A stretch of DNA of 32,682 nt from Bremia lactucae (taxonomy: Eukaryota > Oomycota > Peronosporomycetes > Peronosporales > Peronosporaceae). Below the pieces are notes generated by a model, which saw only the letters and a list, made by a program, of their open reading frames with translations, ran no database searches and was not told the origin of the DNA. Of the stretch, positions 19,383 through 30,479 are shown piece by piece (position 1 is the stretch's first letter; every line of letters begins with the position of its first letter). The translations under genes were made by a program, and so were the position numbers. Where the stretch lies: the NCBI RefSeq assembly GCF_004359215.1, contig NW_027152195.1, positions 251,885 to 284,566 of the forward strand, read 5' to 3'.

Positions 19383-19802
19383 GCTCAGTCGGTGTCACAA
19401 GCCAGTCATTTGAACGTTGCTATGCGACGCGTGGCATATCACCAATGCACCCTCCATCTAAACGGCTCTGTTTAAACGGGCCAAGAGCGTCGCTCCTAGA
19501 ACGCGCTCTTCTAGACGCACATAAATATTATGGCGTCTTTAAATCACGGAGGGCTCAGGGAAAAGCGCTAGGGCGTATTTTCCCGATCCCGGTTGTGTTG
19601 CGTTCAAATGAAACACCCGACCAGTACGAGGCAGAATTCCGGTGCCGCATTCATCCGCATTCCGATACGATGAAGCAGCGGTCGCAACGAATTAATTTCG
19701 CCCGCTTGCGTGTGAAAGAAATCATGGGCGGTACTGTACCCCCTGCTTCTTCTCACAACGCTGCTTCTGCTAGTCCATTTGAGACTAGCGAAGAGGCCTC
19801 AG

Positions 19803-19993
19803 CTAGTGCTCCATTTTATAGGCAGCTACCAAGCCGGGCTCATCAATATGTAGGGTATCGATCGGTTCCCAAGAGTCAAAAATCTTCGGGTAAACTTTCC
19901 ATTGGACGAGGATCTGATACATTTGCCTCACGGAGCGGAGGGCAAGCAACCTTCCAGCAAGGAAGCGTTGATTCCCACCCGCATCCATCAGTG
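19803..19993 (-). pseudogene. Chromodomain fragment (copy 2)
   Basis: Identical by eye to 14450-14640, with the same antisense position between gag pieces. Confidence 0.72.
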
Positions 19994-20032
19994 CAGGCGG
20001 CGTCCGATAGGACTGGCGATCTCGCCCACCGG

Positions 20033-20553
20033 CATTAAGCGCTGCTGAACGACGTATTGCGGATCTCGAGGGTCATGTCTCGCGACTGCCCTCGCATATT
20101 CAGGATGTCCGAGTGAAGTCTCGTCAGGGTTGTGAACGCCTGAAGACTCTCGCATGGACCTCTTTGAGTGGATAATGCTGAGGGATCCGCGTTACTCGCG
20201 TGATGTCCTTCGCTCTCCAAGTCCTGTTCGTGGTGGGAGGCGTCGGTCCGACAGCTTTTCGCCTTCACCGTCCCCCTCACCCGAACGACGCTCGACTCAC
20301 AGTCGGCGTCACGAATGGTTTCCTAGACGGACGGGGATATGCGACCTCACTTGGGCCTTCATACCGTTTCAGACGCCCCACGTAAAATACGTGGTGCGTC
20401 TCTTATACGGGGGAAGGGTAAGCCTATAATTTAGGCCTCCAACCTCTTCAACCACTGTTAAGGGCCCAATGAGACGCGGCAACAACTACGTAGTACCTCC
20501 AGGAAGTACAGAAATTGAATTCTGAGGTAGGGTAGCAGTTAATAGTACTTTTT
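20033..20553 (+). pseudogene. Gypsy gag coiled-coil part (copy 2)
   Basis: Same sequence as 14680-15200, including the same frameshift, so the defect predates the duplication. Confidence 0.6.
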
Positions 20554-20557
20554 TCAC

Positions 20558-20845
20558 CCACACCGATCATAGGCAAGGAGGCAGCTCTCTTGTTCCTGGA
20601 TCATGTATACCGACTACACGGGATGCCCGAGTCCATAGTATCGTACCGGGATCCACGTTTTACGTCTAGATTTTGGCAACATGTGTTCGAGCTGCTAGGT
20701 ACCAAGCTCCACATGTCGACCGCGGATCATCCCCAGACCGATGGCCAAACAGAACGTACCAATCGAGTCGTGGCGGATGTCTTGCGCATTATAGCAAATC
20801 CCAAAGAGTGGAGCAAGCAACTTCCCTTTGTGGAGGTCGCTATAA
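20558..20845 (+). pseudogene. Integrase core fragment (copy 2)
   Basis: Same as 15205-15492 and carries the same Asp-to-Tyr change (TAC at 20644-20646). The loss of the catalytic residue predates the duplication. Confidence 0.75.
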
Positions 20846-22330
20846 GTACCTGATAGTAGCCATCATTCAAATCCAACTCGAAAGAGATAGTTGACTTTCC
20901 CATGGAGTTCAACAAGACATCTTACCGCGGGATCGGAATGGTCGCCGTGTTCAGCTTATTGTAAGCATGAACCACGCGCCATCCACCTGTGGCGTTACGC
21001 ACACAAAAGGCCGGGCTGCAGTGAGGCGATTTGCTCTCACGCACATGTCCCGCCTTGGCTCGCTTGTCGAAGAACCCATCGATATAATCGACTTGTTCTT
21101 CCGGCAACGGCCATTGCCTCGTCACAAAATACTTGGTTCCAGTCTCGAGGTCTATCTCGTGCCCGAAGCCCCTGTCTGCTGGTAGGCGGCTCGGCACTTC
21201 TTCTGGGAACACATCGCGATGTTTCCACAGAACCTCAAAGAATGGACTGTCTCTCAAGGCATCCCAGCCTTGAGCAGCGAACCGTTTCTTTTTGTCCGTT
21301 TCTAGGACGCCCTCGTCCATTGTGGACGACGAGCAACAGTCCACCAAGTTCTCTTCTGGAACTTGTGTGATTATTTTGTGGATCTTTCTTCCTTTTTTTC
21401 GGCAAGGAAAATATCCCACGATATCTCCGGGAGATTTACTATCTCCTCGGCAGATTTTAAGACTTGCCGGAGCACCTCAACTAAGGATGCCTCCGCAATT
21501 TCGTCTTTTAACGGCCTCGAACACCTCGTTCAAAGACCCGTCCTCTTTATTAGGGAATGATCCAAATGTATTCCATTTAGACGTGCCTTTGATCGTCCTT
21601 ATCTGTCGGGTACTCGTTCTTCGAGTCACCGATACCTTTGACTGGGAAGCGGGTGCCGTTGCACTCCTGGCTAATGCATTCCTTTAACCGCACCAGGCTC
21701 TAGGCACTGTACCGGTTTATGCGACGCTTGACTTCCTGTCAGCTCGCCGTCTACTGGCGCAGGCTCTCGGCTCTGTGCAAAACTATGGGACACATGACTT
21801 CTTGTCATTGTCCTTTTCACTACCCTAGTCTCCACGAGCTGGGTAGATATAAGTGACGTTTGACATCCCGTCAACGTATCCTTAACTGTGGTCAGTTGCA
21901 TAAGCCTCTCGCAGGAGCACATCCTTTCTGGTGTCCTGCATAGAGTTCGCAACTGTGCGTGTACGCCAGTCTATCCCCATGGTTGGTGTTTTGCCAACCA
22001 TGGCATGCCAAGGAATAGGTCATACGGCCTCTCCATACCTAGCTCTGTGACTTTTCTTTACAAGAGAAGTCACTAAAGCTGAAGGCGAGTTCTACCTGAA
22101 CTCCCTCAGACTTAACGAGCGCGCCGTTCGCTAGACGAACGGTCGCCTCTTCTCGCTTGCCATCCTGGCAAAGCGACTCAAACATCGCCGGTCTCTTTCA
22201 TAGAGCCGCGAGTTCCACAAAATTTTGCGATGCACCCGTATCCACGACAAGGGTCATCACATGGTCATAACCTCGTACCTCAGGGACTATGCTAACCGTT
22301 TGTTCGATAATTCTGATCTTAAAGGTAGCT
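20843..22330 (-). pseudogene. Gypsy protease-reverse transcriptase, longer copy
   Basis: As 15490-16838 but with the left-out part present. Upstream of 22191 the minus strand reads VRGYDHVMTLVVDTGASQNF, so the retropepsin active-site DTGA (22231-22242) is intact. RT again ends after the DGYYQ motif at about 20850. One base differs from copy 1 (21011), changing Thr to Ala in HCSPTFC. Frameshifts interrupt the protease and the PIPR region, so it cannot encode a full product. Confidence 0.8.
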
Positions 22331-23486
22331 TCAGAGTCCGCTTCAGTATAGCATCCCGCCCCTGCTGCGCTCCTGCATTTCCCGACCCCTCAGTGGTCGA
22401 TGCCGAACTCACGCGTTTTGCACGCTGGTTCTTGCCATCGCCCTTTGGGAAGGGAGTCCTCTTACTGGGCATCTTTGCCCGAGCAGGGACCCAGGCATAG
22501 CAGCGAGTCATCATATGGCCGCGCTTGCCGCATTTATAGCAGACAACGTATGCATTGCCCAACTCCATGGGAGTGGCATCTGACCTCTCGGCCGACGGCT
22601 TATACCAAGCTGTCGCCGAGGCACTGTTGTAGGATTGCTCCTCAACCAGGCAATTTGAATTGCCACTTCCATCGTCGACGGCACCTTTCTGAAAAGGGCC
22701 TTTCGCAATGAACCATGCCATAGTCCGTTCATAAACGTGGGCACCTTAATGTGCTCCGGAATCGGACTTACAGCAATGGACGCCGACAGCGAGCGCATCT
22801 CTTGCACAGAATCTTGCAGAGATCGCTTCGCCCGTCGGGCTCAAAAAAAGTGCTTCTGAAGCAACACTTCGTTTTTGGCGGCTAGTTCGTGGCGCAAATC
22901 TTTGTCTTAAAGGTTGCCCATTCAAGGAACGCCTAAACTTCCGCCATAAGCGCCGAGTAAGCCCACTCTGAGTCTTACCGAGCAGGTGCGCCATGGCGTC
23001 CGACACCAATCCGGCTATCGTCCTCGATGAGCTGCGGGACACCGCATTGCTCCACGGCTAAAAGCCAGTGGATAGTCGTGTGCGCTGAGTTCCATCGAAC
23101 TTGGGCGGGTCCATCCGAATGGGTCTCGGCTGATGCGGCCGGGCAGAGAGCATCTCAACAGTCCTGTTGAGAGCCTCGCTCCGAGCCTGCTCATGCCTCA
23201 GCCCATCCTGAGTCTGAGTGACGGACTCCGCCGCAGCATGGCCTTGTGTCTCGGACGCGCCTCTCCCCTGTCAGAGCACGAATGCCTCAAACTCCACCAA
23301 CTGAGCAACATGTTTCTCAGGAGGACTACCCAGGAGCTTGGACGAGGCTTGTACACCAAGTCCCTCCGCCATAAGCGCTGCCACCTCCAGATGATGTTCG
23401 GAGAGGTGGGGGAAATGAGCCAAATCGATATTGAGGCTCAACCTCACGTACGCACGCAGAGATGCGGGTCGTGGGAAAATTTTTAA
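22287..23486 (-). pseudogene. Gypsy gag with zinc knuckle, minus strand
   Basis: From the right: a spacer-like N-terminal region, then RPHQPRPIRMDPPKFDGTQR, a helical capsid-like part (SDAMAHLLGKTQS; PEHIKVPTFMNGLWHGSLRK in another frame), and the nucleocapsid CYKCGKRGHMMTRC at 22541-22500, a perfect CX2CX4HX4C zinc knuckle. It runs into the protease at 22330. At least two frameshifts and a stop near 23275 break it. The start is replaced at about 23490 by LTR sequence lying in the opposite sense to this gag. Confidence 0.8.
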
Positions 23487-23496
23487 CTGCTACCAA

Positions 23497-23870
23497 GTGT
23501 AGGGAGCGGTAATTCGGCTCCTCGTGCGCACTTACTAAGTAGAAAGTAGTTTTCAGACTGATTTATATTTAATCGCATTAAAATTAATTACCTATTTTTA
23601 CCAATCAAAATGTCATCTCTATAGATAACAATTAATATGTATTTCGAGCGTATCTTTCTAGATACCTCGCGTAACGGATGACGCTAAGCGTCATCCCTCC
23701 TGATGTGAATGCACCCATGTGCATCACATACACAAGAATTGGTCACAAATGTGAACCACACCCGAGTGCGGGGTCTAATTACTTTAATGATGTATTTGAC
23801 TATCCTCTTAAGTACACCAAGTGTACTTAACGGGGACTGTGTAACATTAGGGCAACTTTAGCCCGTTACA
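23497..23870 (+). repeat. LTR, family 1 (copy C), left-truncated
   Basis: Aligns with copy A from GGGAGCGGTAATTCGGCTCC to AGCCCGTTACA (23860-23870). It keeps the central block that copy B lacks and is closer to A than to B, so A and C could be the two LTRs of one element. The left part of the LTR is missing where minus-strand gag abuts. The 180 bases to its right show no feature I recognise. Confidence 0.75.
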
Positions 23871-24047
23871 CCTACACTGTAATCAGTGTAAAGTTTATTA
23901 GTACTTATCAGTTTAGTGAGATCACTGACACCTGTGTTCGCATGTGCGGACTCAAGACCGAGTAGTGCTCTAGCAGCTTCGGAATTACGTTCGAAAATTT
24001 GTAATTATCTGTCGAGGCAGAACATGATTCTATGCAGATTATGCCTC

Positions 24048-24700
24048 TTAAGTACACTTAACGGGGAGGTCAGCTAATTCATGTGATGTTAATTGATCTG
24101 TCATTTGGGTGAGGGTCACATGGTGACTCACCCTTGTGTAGGTGACACCACCAGATCTCTATCTGGTGGCTGCCACTCGTACTACCCGTAATAAATAGGA
24201 ATTTAATAAAATTACCTTTTCTAGTAAACGGGGTATTTAACCTATAATGTAAATTGTACCACATTAATGGTTTACCAACTGAAGTGTGCCACATAACATC
24301 GCAGATGATGTCAGACGACCCCTTTAACATGAATGCACTCCATAATCTATGTTAATGCAATCCGGGTAAGGTTTTATGATCTGAACATTAAATAAAGATC
24401 AGTATTTTGGTCTTAAAACATCAAGTACATTACTGAGGCTTGCGCAGTATATATGAGTGTAATAAGCCTTCCTAGGTATATACACTCGGGCATCATTTGC
24501 CACTTGGTTTAACGAGCCACTAAGTCCCTTGAACAAGGATTTACCAAGCTCTACGAGCTTCTACGACTTACTGAAATCTTGACTTTTTAGTTATATAAAA
24601 CAAGTGACTCTTCCAGTCTTTAGTTTTCCTCTGACTTAAGGAGCGAGGTAGCTCCGCTACGCCTGGTAGCACTAGTCAATCTTTGTCTGAGTCTTTGTAA
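24048..24700 (+). repeat. LTR and leader, family 2
   Basis: The segment 24140-24330 resembles 30480-30650 in the same orientation (CTGGTGGCTGCCAC, ACCCGTAATAAAT, and a TGTACCACA..GGTTTACCAAC block). A TATA box follows at 24592, and gag starts at 24720. The LTR boundaries are not sharp; a possible primer-binding start is TGGTAGCACTAG at 24665. Confidence 0.5.
24592..24600 (+). promoter_or_regulatory. TATA box of the family 2 element
   Basis: TATATAAAA, 120 bases before the gag start codon region and correctly oriented for it. It is the clearest TATA motif in the window. Confidence 0.5.
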
Positions 24701-24719
24701 GACTAATCCTCTGCTGAAA

Positions 24720-26690
24720 TGGATACTTTCCCGAGCTTTCAGAGGCGAAACGTGCAGCGTTTGAGAAGCTCAAAACTTTGTTTGGGCTAGATCATATAGA
24801 TTACGTCTTTCTCCAGGGCTCATATAGCCTTTATACAATATGAATACTCCCTGATTGGACAAGTCCAGGACCAATTAGCGGCATCTATGCCAAATCGGTA
24901 CATTCCTGTACCTGATCCAGAGCCTAAGGCTCGCCCTCTTGTTGTCAGTGAAAGACATACGAGGGCAAAGAGGGAGAAATCTCCCTTTTCTGATCACACA
25001 AATGGAAATGGCTATAGCTTCTGCCAGGTTGTAACAGAGTAAATAAGGTCGTCATGGCTTTTTCTAAGCTCGGTGGTAGAGCTTATGTGTGGCACTCACA
25101 TCTAGAACGTCTATCGACGATGCATTTCCCACGTGGGATTCGCTGAAACAGCAACTGACTTGCATGTTTACACAGCCTGATCAGACATTTCGCACGCGAT
25201 CACAAATCTTAGCGGCTCGTCAGGGTAAACAGACTCTTGGGAACTATCACCAGAAGTTAAAAACTCTTATTGCCGCTATGCATCAAGACCCAGTGCAAGA
25301 ACTGATTTTAGTAAACGTCTTTTTGGGGGACTCGATGAGGGTGAAGCCCGAAGATAAGTGTACCTATCCCGTCCCGCTACTTTTGAAAGTTGCGGTTGCC
25401 GTGGCGCTGCGCGCTGAGTTTGACTTTAAGCTCTCTCGCGTTAAAGAGCTTCTTGCAGTCATGCTCGACGTCGTTTCATTGAAGGGGATTAGCGATATGC
25501 TGAGACGCTTAAAGCGTATGAAGGTAATTCGATCTCTGTTCGCTAAGCGAGTGGGACTCGTGACACGGTACCTAAGTTCCATTGGACTTTGACAGTATGG
25601 AACGCTGTCTTGTCCTTGACCTGGATTCGAGATATGGTCTCATTCTTGTTATGTCCTGGCTTGAACGTCATGAGCCATGTACTGATTGGACGTCGAAGAC
25701 CTTAGACGCCACGCGCAATGTTCCTAGCGAAGCTTTGGAGAGCCAAGAACTCACCTTCACTACGCAATAAAAGCGTTATTGGCGTGAGCGACTGACAGAA
25801 TATGTTTGTGTAATAGACATTGGGGTGTCTCCGTTGATTAACTTTAGTGTTGAAAACATTATTCATGCGCGCGACTCATTATTTGATGGTGCAAGGTACG
25901 TACTCCGTCGAATGTACTCGTTGTGATAAAGAATCATTGAATGCTGAAAGCATTGTGGGCCTAGCTTGAGTCATCAGGGATGTAATTCTCCAGATGCACG
26001 TGAAGTGACACGTAAATGTTCACTGGATTTGCGTTTGAGTTATGTAACATCTCATCCGATGTTGGGTTGAACATTGTCATAAGCAAGCTAAGTTGAAGAA
26101 CCTGTAATATTGGGAACATTTACGTCCAGTCTTAATCGGGTGTATCGTCTCTCCATCGAAACAACAGGGACTATAATTTTTACTGAAATTGTTGTTAAGT
26201 CGGATACGGCGAGAAGCGACGGCGCCTATCATGTCACAGAGTGATAATAGCGAACAGCCATTTACACTTTTACTTAGCGTGACTGGTAACGTTGAGAGTG
26301 ATATAAGCTCTGAGGTAATCCCATCGCTACACGATCTTTTAGAGCTAGACGAAATGTCTGTCGACGAGTTTGCCAGGCCTTCAAGGCTGATGACTTATCT
26401 GAGATGATGGTCGCTCTACCGGACACTGAGTTAAATTCATCGTTGCTTTTGGATATTTTTTTTCTTGGGTATACGAAGGCGGCGCTATGTGCGCGGAGTG
26501 GATCATCGATCCTAAGATCTTACAGATCTATTCATCTTCTCAGTCAAGCAATACTAAGACGTAGTGTCTCACAATCTACCGTATGTATTACCTCCTGATA
26601 GAGGTGTACGTCATGAAAATGACTTGGTTCCTGGAACTAATATTGCGTACCAAGTAATAGTGCAACCTTTGTCGTCTAAACACGCGACCA
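24720..26690 (+). pseudogene. Gypsy gag-protease-RT N-terminus, plus strand
   Basis: Gag fragments in three frames: AAFEKLKTLFGLDHIDYVF and IPVPDPEPKARPLVVS (24750-24950), then a 167-codon stretch at 25089-25592 with DAFPTWDSLKQQLTCMFTQP and SQILAARQGKQTLGNYHQKL, the capsid core. At 25582-25770 a retropepsin tail follows (SRYGLILVMSWLERHEP). From about 26400 the RT leader appears (DTELNSSLLLD, CARSGSSIL, then PPDRGVRH in another frame). It stops near 26690 just before the RT palm. There are many frameshifts, so it is dead. Confidence 0.75.
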
Positions 26691-26699
26691 ATAAATAGA

Positions 26700-27180
26700 C
26701 TTACTAGGCCTTCTCCGTCAATAGTTCGATATAGCCGCTTAACGAACCATTTTGCTCAAGCGGTCAACAAAGACCACGATGCCCGTTTTGACCGGCCGAG
26801 TCTTTTCGGTAGGCCAAACACAAAATCCATACGAATTGACTCACGACACTTCACGGATACGGGCAAAATGGAAAGCGGTGCCTTGCATGTCCCAAGGATT
26901 TAACCCGCTGGGAAGATTCACATGTACGAACATAAGTGCTTACCCATTTATAAATTTGGGCCACCAGTAACTCTGGCTCAAGGAGCCGTCGCTCTTTTCT
27001 TGACCGATATGAGCACTAATAACAGTATCACGCGCCTCCTAGAGTTTTCAACACTTAAGGTCCTCATCGTGAGGAACCACGATGCGCGAGGAATGTCTGA
27101 GTTTTTAAACTCCTTGCTTTCAAAAAAGCCAATTTGTTCATCCGTGGCATATGCCGAGCGGATTTAAGCAGTGATCGGTG
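26700..27180 (-). pseudogene. Gypsy integrase N-terminal part, minus strand
   Basis: Read leftwards: a decayed H2C2 zinc-binding region (SQSYWWP, STYVRTCESSQRVK), then VKTGIVVFVDRLSKMV, the start of the core domain with its first catalytic region, then stops. The core is lost where plus-strand RT sequence meets it near 26690. Confidence 0.65.
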
Positions 27181-27206
27181 ACGTTACGGTTGTATTATGA
27201 GCGAGT

Positions 27207-28902
27207 TCATAGCTGGGACGGTGTGATATAGAACAGACATGTCAGAAGAAGAGCAGCAGCGTGTCTAATTAAATGAAAATAGTTAAGTATAGAGGTAGTA
27301 ACGTATGGAAATTCAGCCTCAACGCGGTTTGGATCCACGGTTGCATGAGCAGCCGAAGCATTTAAGTGCTGGCTAGGCCGTATATTGTATTGCGGTCGAT
27401 ACGCCGCAATTAATTTGCCTTTAGTCTTCAACTTTGCGAAATCAGAGCAGCGTTTTCGTTATAAACGAACGTCGTTCACATCGGTAATTCTCTAAGAGAC
27501 CATAGATGTGTAGAAAGACGGGCTCGCTGTCCTCATTTAATGAACATGTCTTTTTTTTTTTCGGATAGCTGGCGCGATTTATGCAGAAGCAGACGACGCC
27601 TTCTGCGTCGTCTGTGTCATATTGCATTAACGAACAGCCGATTGCAAAAGCACTGGCGTCACAGACCACATTAAATGGTCCGCAATCGCCAGGATTGGCG
27701 ATCACATCAAGCTTTGATTGATATTCTCAAGAAAAAACGCTGCCAATCAGCGTTCCATGACCACTTTTCTTTTTTTCCTTAACAATGCAGAACGACGTTC
27801 TGTCATTTCGGCATTATTGCGGGGGTACTTCTGTAAGTACGCGCTAAGCCGAGGAACTTTTGAAGTCCCTTTTAAATCTTTGGCAAAGGCCAGTCGGTGA
27901 ACGCCTTGATCTTTCCCGGATCAGGGTGTAGACCGTGTTTACCCACGATGCACCTAAGAAGTGGTATTCCGCTTGCAGCGAACATACACTTCTTGAGATT
28001 TGCATCGAACGTATGCTTACGCATAAGTGTAAGGACCTTTCGCATGTGGGTACGATATACTTCGACGTCTGACTTTTCGTTCATGGTTATGAAAGAAGAC
28101 TTCATCAGAATAACTCGGTGCGAAATCCCGCACCGATGTCAATAGATTGGTTACACATATGTTAAATGTTCAGGGGTCCCTGTGGCGTTACTAGCCACTC
28201 CCATAGCATACCGCTTGGGTGCTTACTGCTGTGAACAAAAAATCGTGTACACGCATGAGGATACGATGAGATCCATCCGTCAGATCCATTGACGAAAAGA
28301 TGGTACTCTTTGACAGTCCGTCAATGATAACTTTCTTTCCTGGAATCGGCGATTGAGACGGATCCCTTGCAGCGTTCAATTAATATTGATCACATACACA
28401 ATCCGCCACCCTCCTATTGATTTATAACCATAGAAGGTCAGGGAGCTATGTGAGAAGGCTGACTCCCTCACATGGCCCGCTGTTAAGCGATCGGCAAAGA
28501 ATTTTTTTTTTTTTTCGATCGCTAATACATGTTCACGAGGCAGTGGTAACTGCTTTATGACACAGTATTCCGAACTTGGTCCAGGTCGATTTAATGTCGA
28601 GTGCATTTATCCTTAGGCAACTCGCACGGGACGGATTCAGGAAACACATTCTTGAATTCGAATCAAATTCTTATAAAAAGGGTTTGTCTACAAGAAACTT
28701 CAGGATTGGAACGTAAGACGTTCCATGCGAGTCTTCTCATCAGGGACACCTTCGTCCATCGATGAGCTGCTGAGAATCCAGAAAATACTAGTGCCGACCG
28801 AATATCGGCCAGGTAGTTATCATCTGTGACAAGTACGCAGATCTGCTTGACTTTGCCACTATGAAGATCACGCAAGAACTGTTTCGGTTCTAGCGTTGGC
28901 AA
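27207..28902 (-). pseudogene. Gypsy RT and RNase H, minus strand
   Basis: From the right: a pre-RT linker (PTLEPKQFLRDLHSGKVKQI), RT fingers (TAGHVRESAFSHS, GGWRIVYV), palm (FSSMDLTDGSH), and a catalytic box that reads YSDEVF where the family has Y/F-x-DD. The thumb follows (KKCMFAASGIPLLRC, HPDPGKIKAFTDWPLP), then the RNase H start (VVCDASAFAIGCSLMQ). Stops and shifts separate these pieces. The changed catalytic box and broken frames show loss of function. Confidence 0.75.
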
Positions 28903-30435
28903 TTGATTTAATTGGGAAGTTAACTTCGGAGGCGCTATCAGATCAAGTGTATATTCGCCTACACTTGATCCGTTGTTTAATAAAACATTAAATGTTTCAG
29001 TTCTCCTAATTTTAACTTATTCAAAAGGTGCCTGCGAACCATTGGTCACAGGTTTTTGGGGACTTATCCCCAAAGAATCTTGGGTAGTTCTTCCCTCAAG
29101 TTTTATTTGGGGAGTATACTCCCCAACTCTCTCTAGCTGTGGTGCGCAACCACAGCGAGATCCTCTACGATCGATTCTTCAGTCAATCTAAAACTTTCGC
29201 ACTGTCTCTTGCAGACAGGCGTTTCAATATTTTTGATGTTGCTTTCCAAGCAAGCATCTATCTTTCGTACCAGTCAAATTATTCGGGTGGTCGATCTTCG
29301 ACGCTGCCTGTGCTTCTGCAAAGCCGTCGGGATCTAGCTCCACAGTGTAATCGGTATTCACAATGAGGTCTTGTGCAGTCGTGCAAACGACCGAACCACA
29401 AGTGAGGCCATCCCACTCACTCGTAGGATATCCACAAGCTTGTGGATGCTCCAGGTTCATCAGATGACCCCTGTTGAACGAGAGATAGGCATCGTCACGG
29501 CCTGATGCTGCCAAATTATGCATGACTCGTACTTTCTGAGCCATGGTGATTCAAGGATGACATCAAATTGTCATCCAAATCAAGTACGGTGACATCATTT
29601 TTGCTGTTTCAGATATGCCTGTTGCTAGACGCACTGTCATCCTTGTTAGAGGAATATCGCGCTCAATAAATTTGAGTCTGCGATCTTCTAGCAGTTGGCG
29701 TATTTAGATTGTTCGACGCCCCACAAGTCATTTAATTTAAAAAACGACTGCCAATCCCGATCGACTAGGGACTTTAGTGGCAATTTTTTTGCCACCATTA
29801 TTTTCAAGGTGATGAGGTTAACCTCATCACTCGAAGCAGTTACACACAATGACTGTGTGTCTGGAGCAACTTTCGTTAAGAGATTTGCAATTTTTTTTGA
29901 GGTAGCTGGATCAGTAGGGCGTTGCGCCCGTACTACGTCCGACCGTTTTTTTCTTACCATCCGCCTCGTCGTTGCGGTTTCGCAACAGCGTCGAGTCCGC
30001 GTTCACCGCAGCTCCTAGCGGGAGGTCGCTCGTTTCACGCAGTGTTTTTAGGCACTGATTACACTCATAGTCGTCGTAACCCGTTTTTCCAACGATCATT
30101 TGCAACTTGAAGAGCGAGGATTCTCGCTCTCAACATGCGCGAGGTCCATAGGTTCCGAACATCCATTTTCTTGTTGTCTCGGAGAACGATAAGCTCCAGA
30201 GTGGACGAAAGCCTGTTTAAAGCTGAAAACCTCATGTTCCGCTACAGAGATCGCTTGGTCTAGCGTCTCTAGTTCAAGCTGGATCAGGTGATTCTTGACA
30301 GGCCCGTCTGTAAGACCTCCAATAAACGCAGCTACATGTGTTTGTTCATCTATTGGATGATTCACTATACAACTTACTAGGTATCGTGTATGTTGGGCAT
30401 CATTAGACGCTTCAAGATCAAAAGAGGAACTTTAT
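28903..30435 (-). pseudogene. Gypsy gag-protease region, minus strand
   Basis: From the right: gag C-terminal half (NHPIDEQTHVAAFIGGL, FSFKQAFVHSGAYR), a degenerate Cys motif (DYECNQC), and the protease lead (EVNLITLKIMVAKKLPLKSL), where the expected DSGA site reads DRDW. Linkers follow (YLSFNRGHLMNLEHP, VGEYTLDLIAPPKLTSQLNQ) into the RT region. The gag N-terminal half is missing beyond 30435. The segment is unusually rich in perfect short inverted repeats. Confidence 0.7.
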
Positions 30436-30479
30436 TCCATTATTTAAATCTAAAAACGTTACCCTAGCTAAATAAAAAT

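Larger units (their letters stand above)
19383..22191. repeat. 2.81-kb duplicated mosaic block, copy 2
   Basis: Counterpart of 14030-16838. Here the right side continues naturally into the protease active site and minus-strand gag, so the right flank of copy 2 is the ancestral one; the left flank of copy 1 (intact gag start) looks ancestral on that side. Confidence 0.9.

Noticed and set aside
28501..28515. Poly-T tract as a pol III terminator or SINE tail
   Set aside because: It lies inside the RT fragment (a poly-Lys run on the minus strand) and no tRNA-like head is nearby; likely homopolymer slippage.
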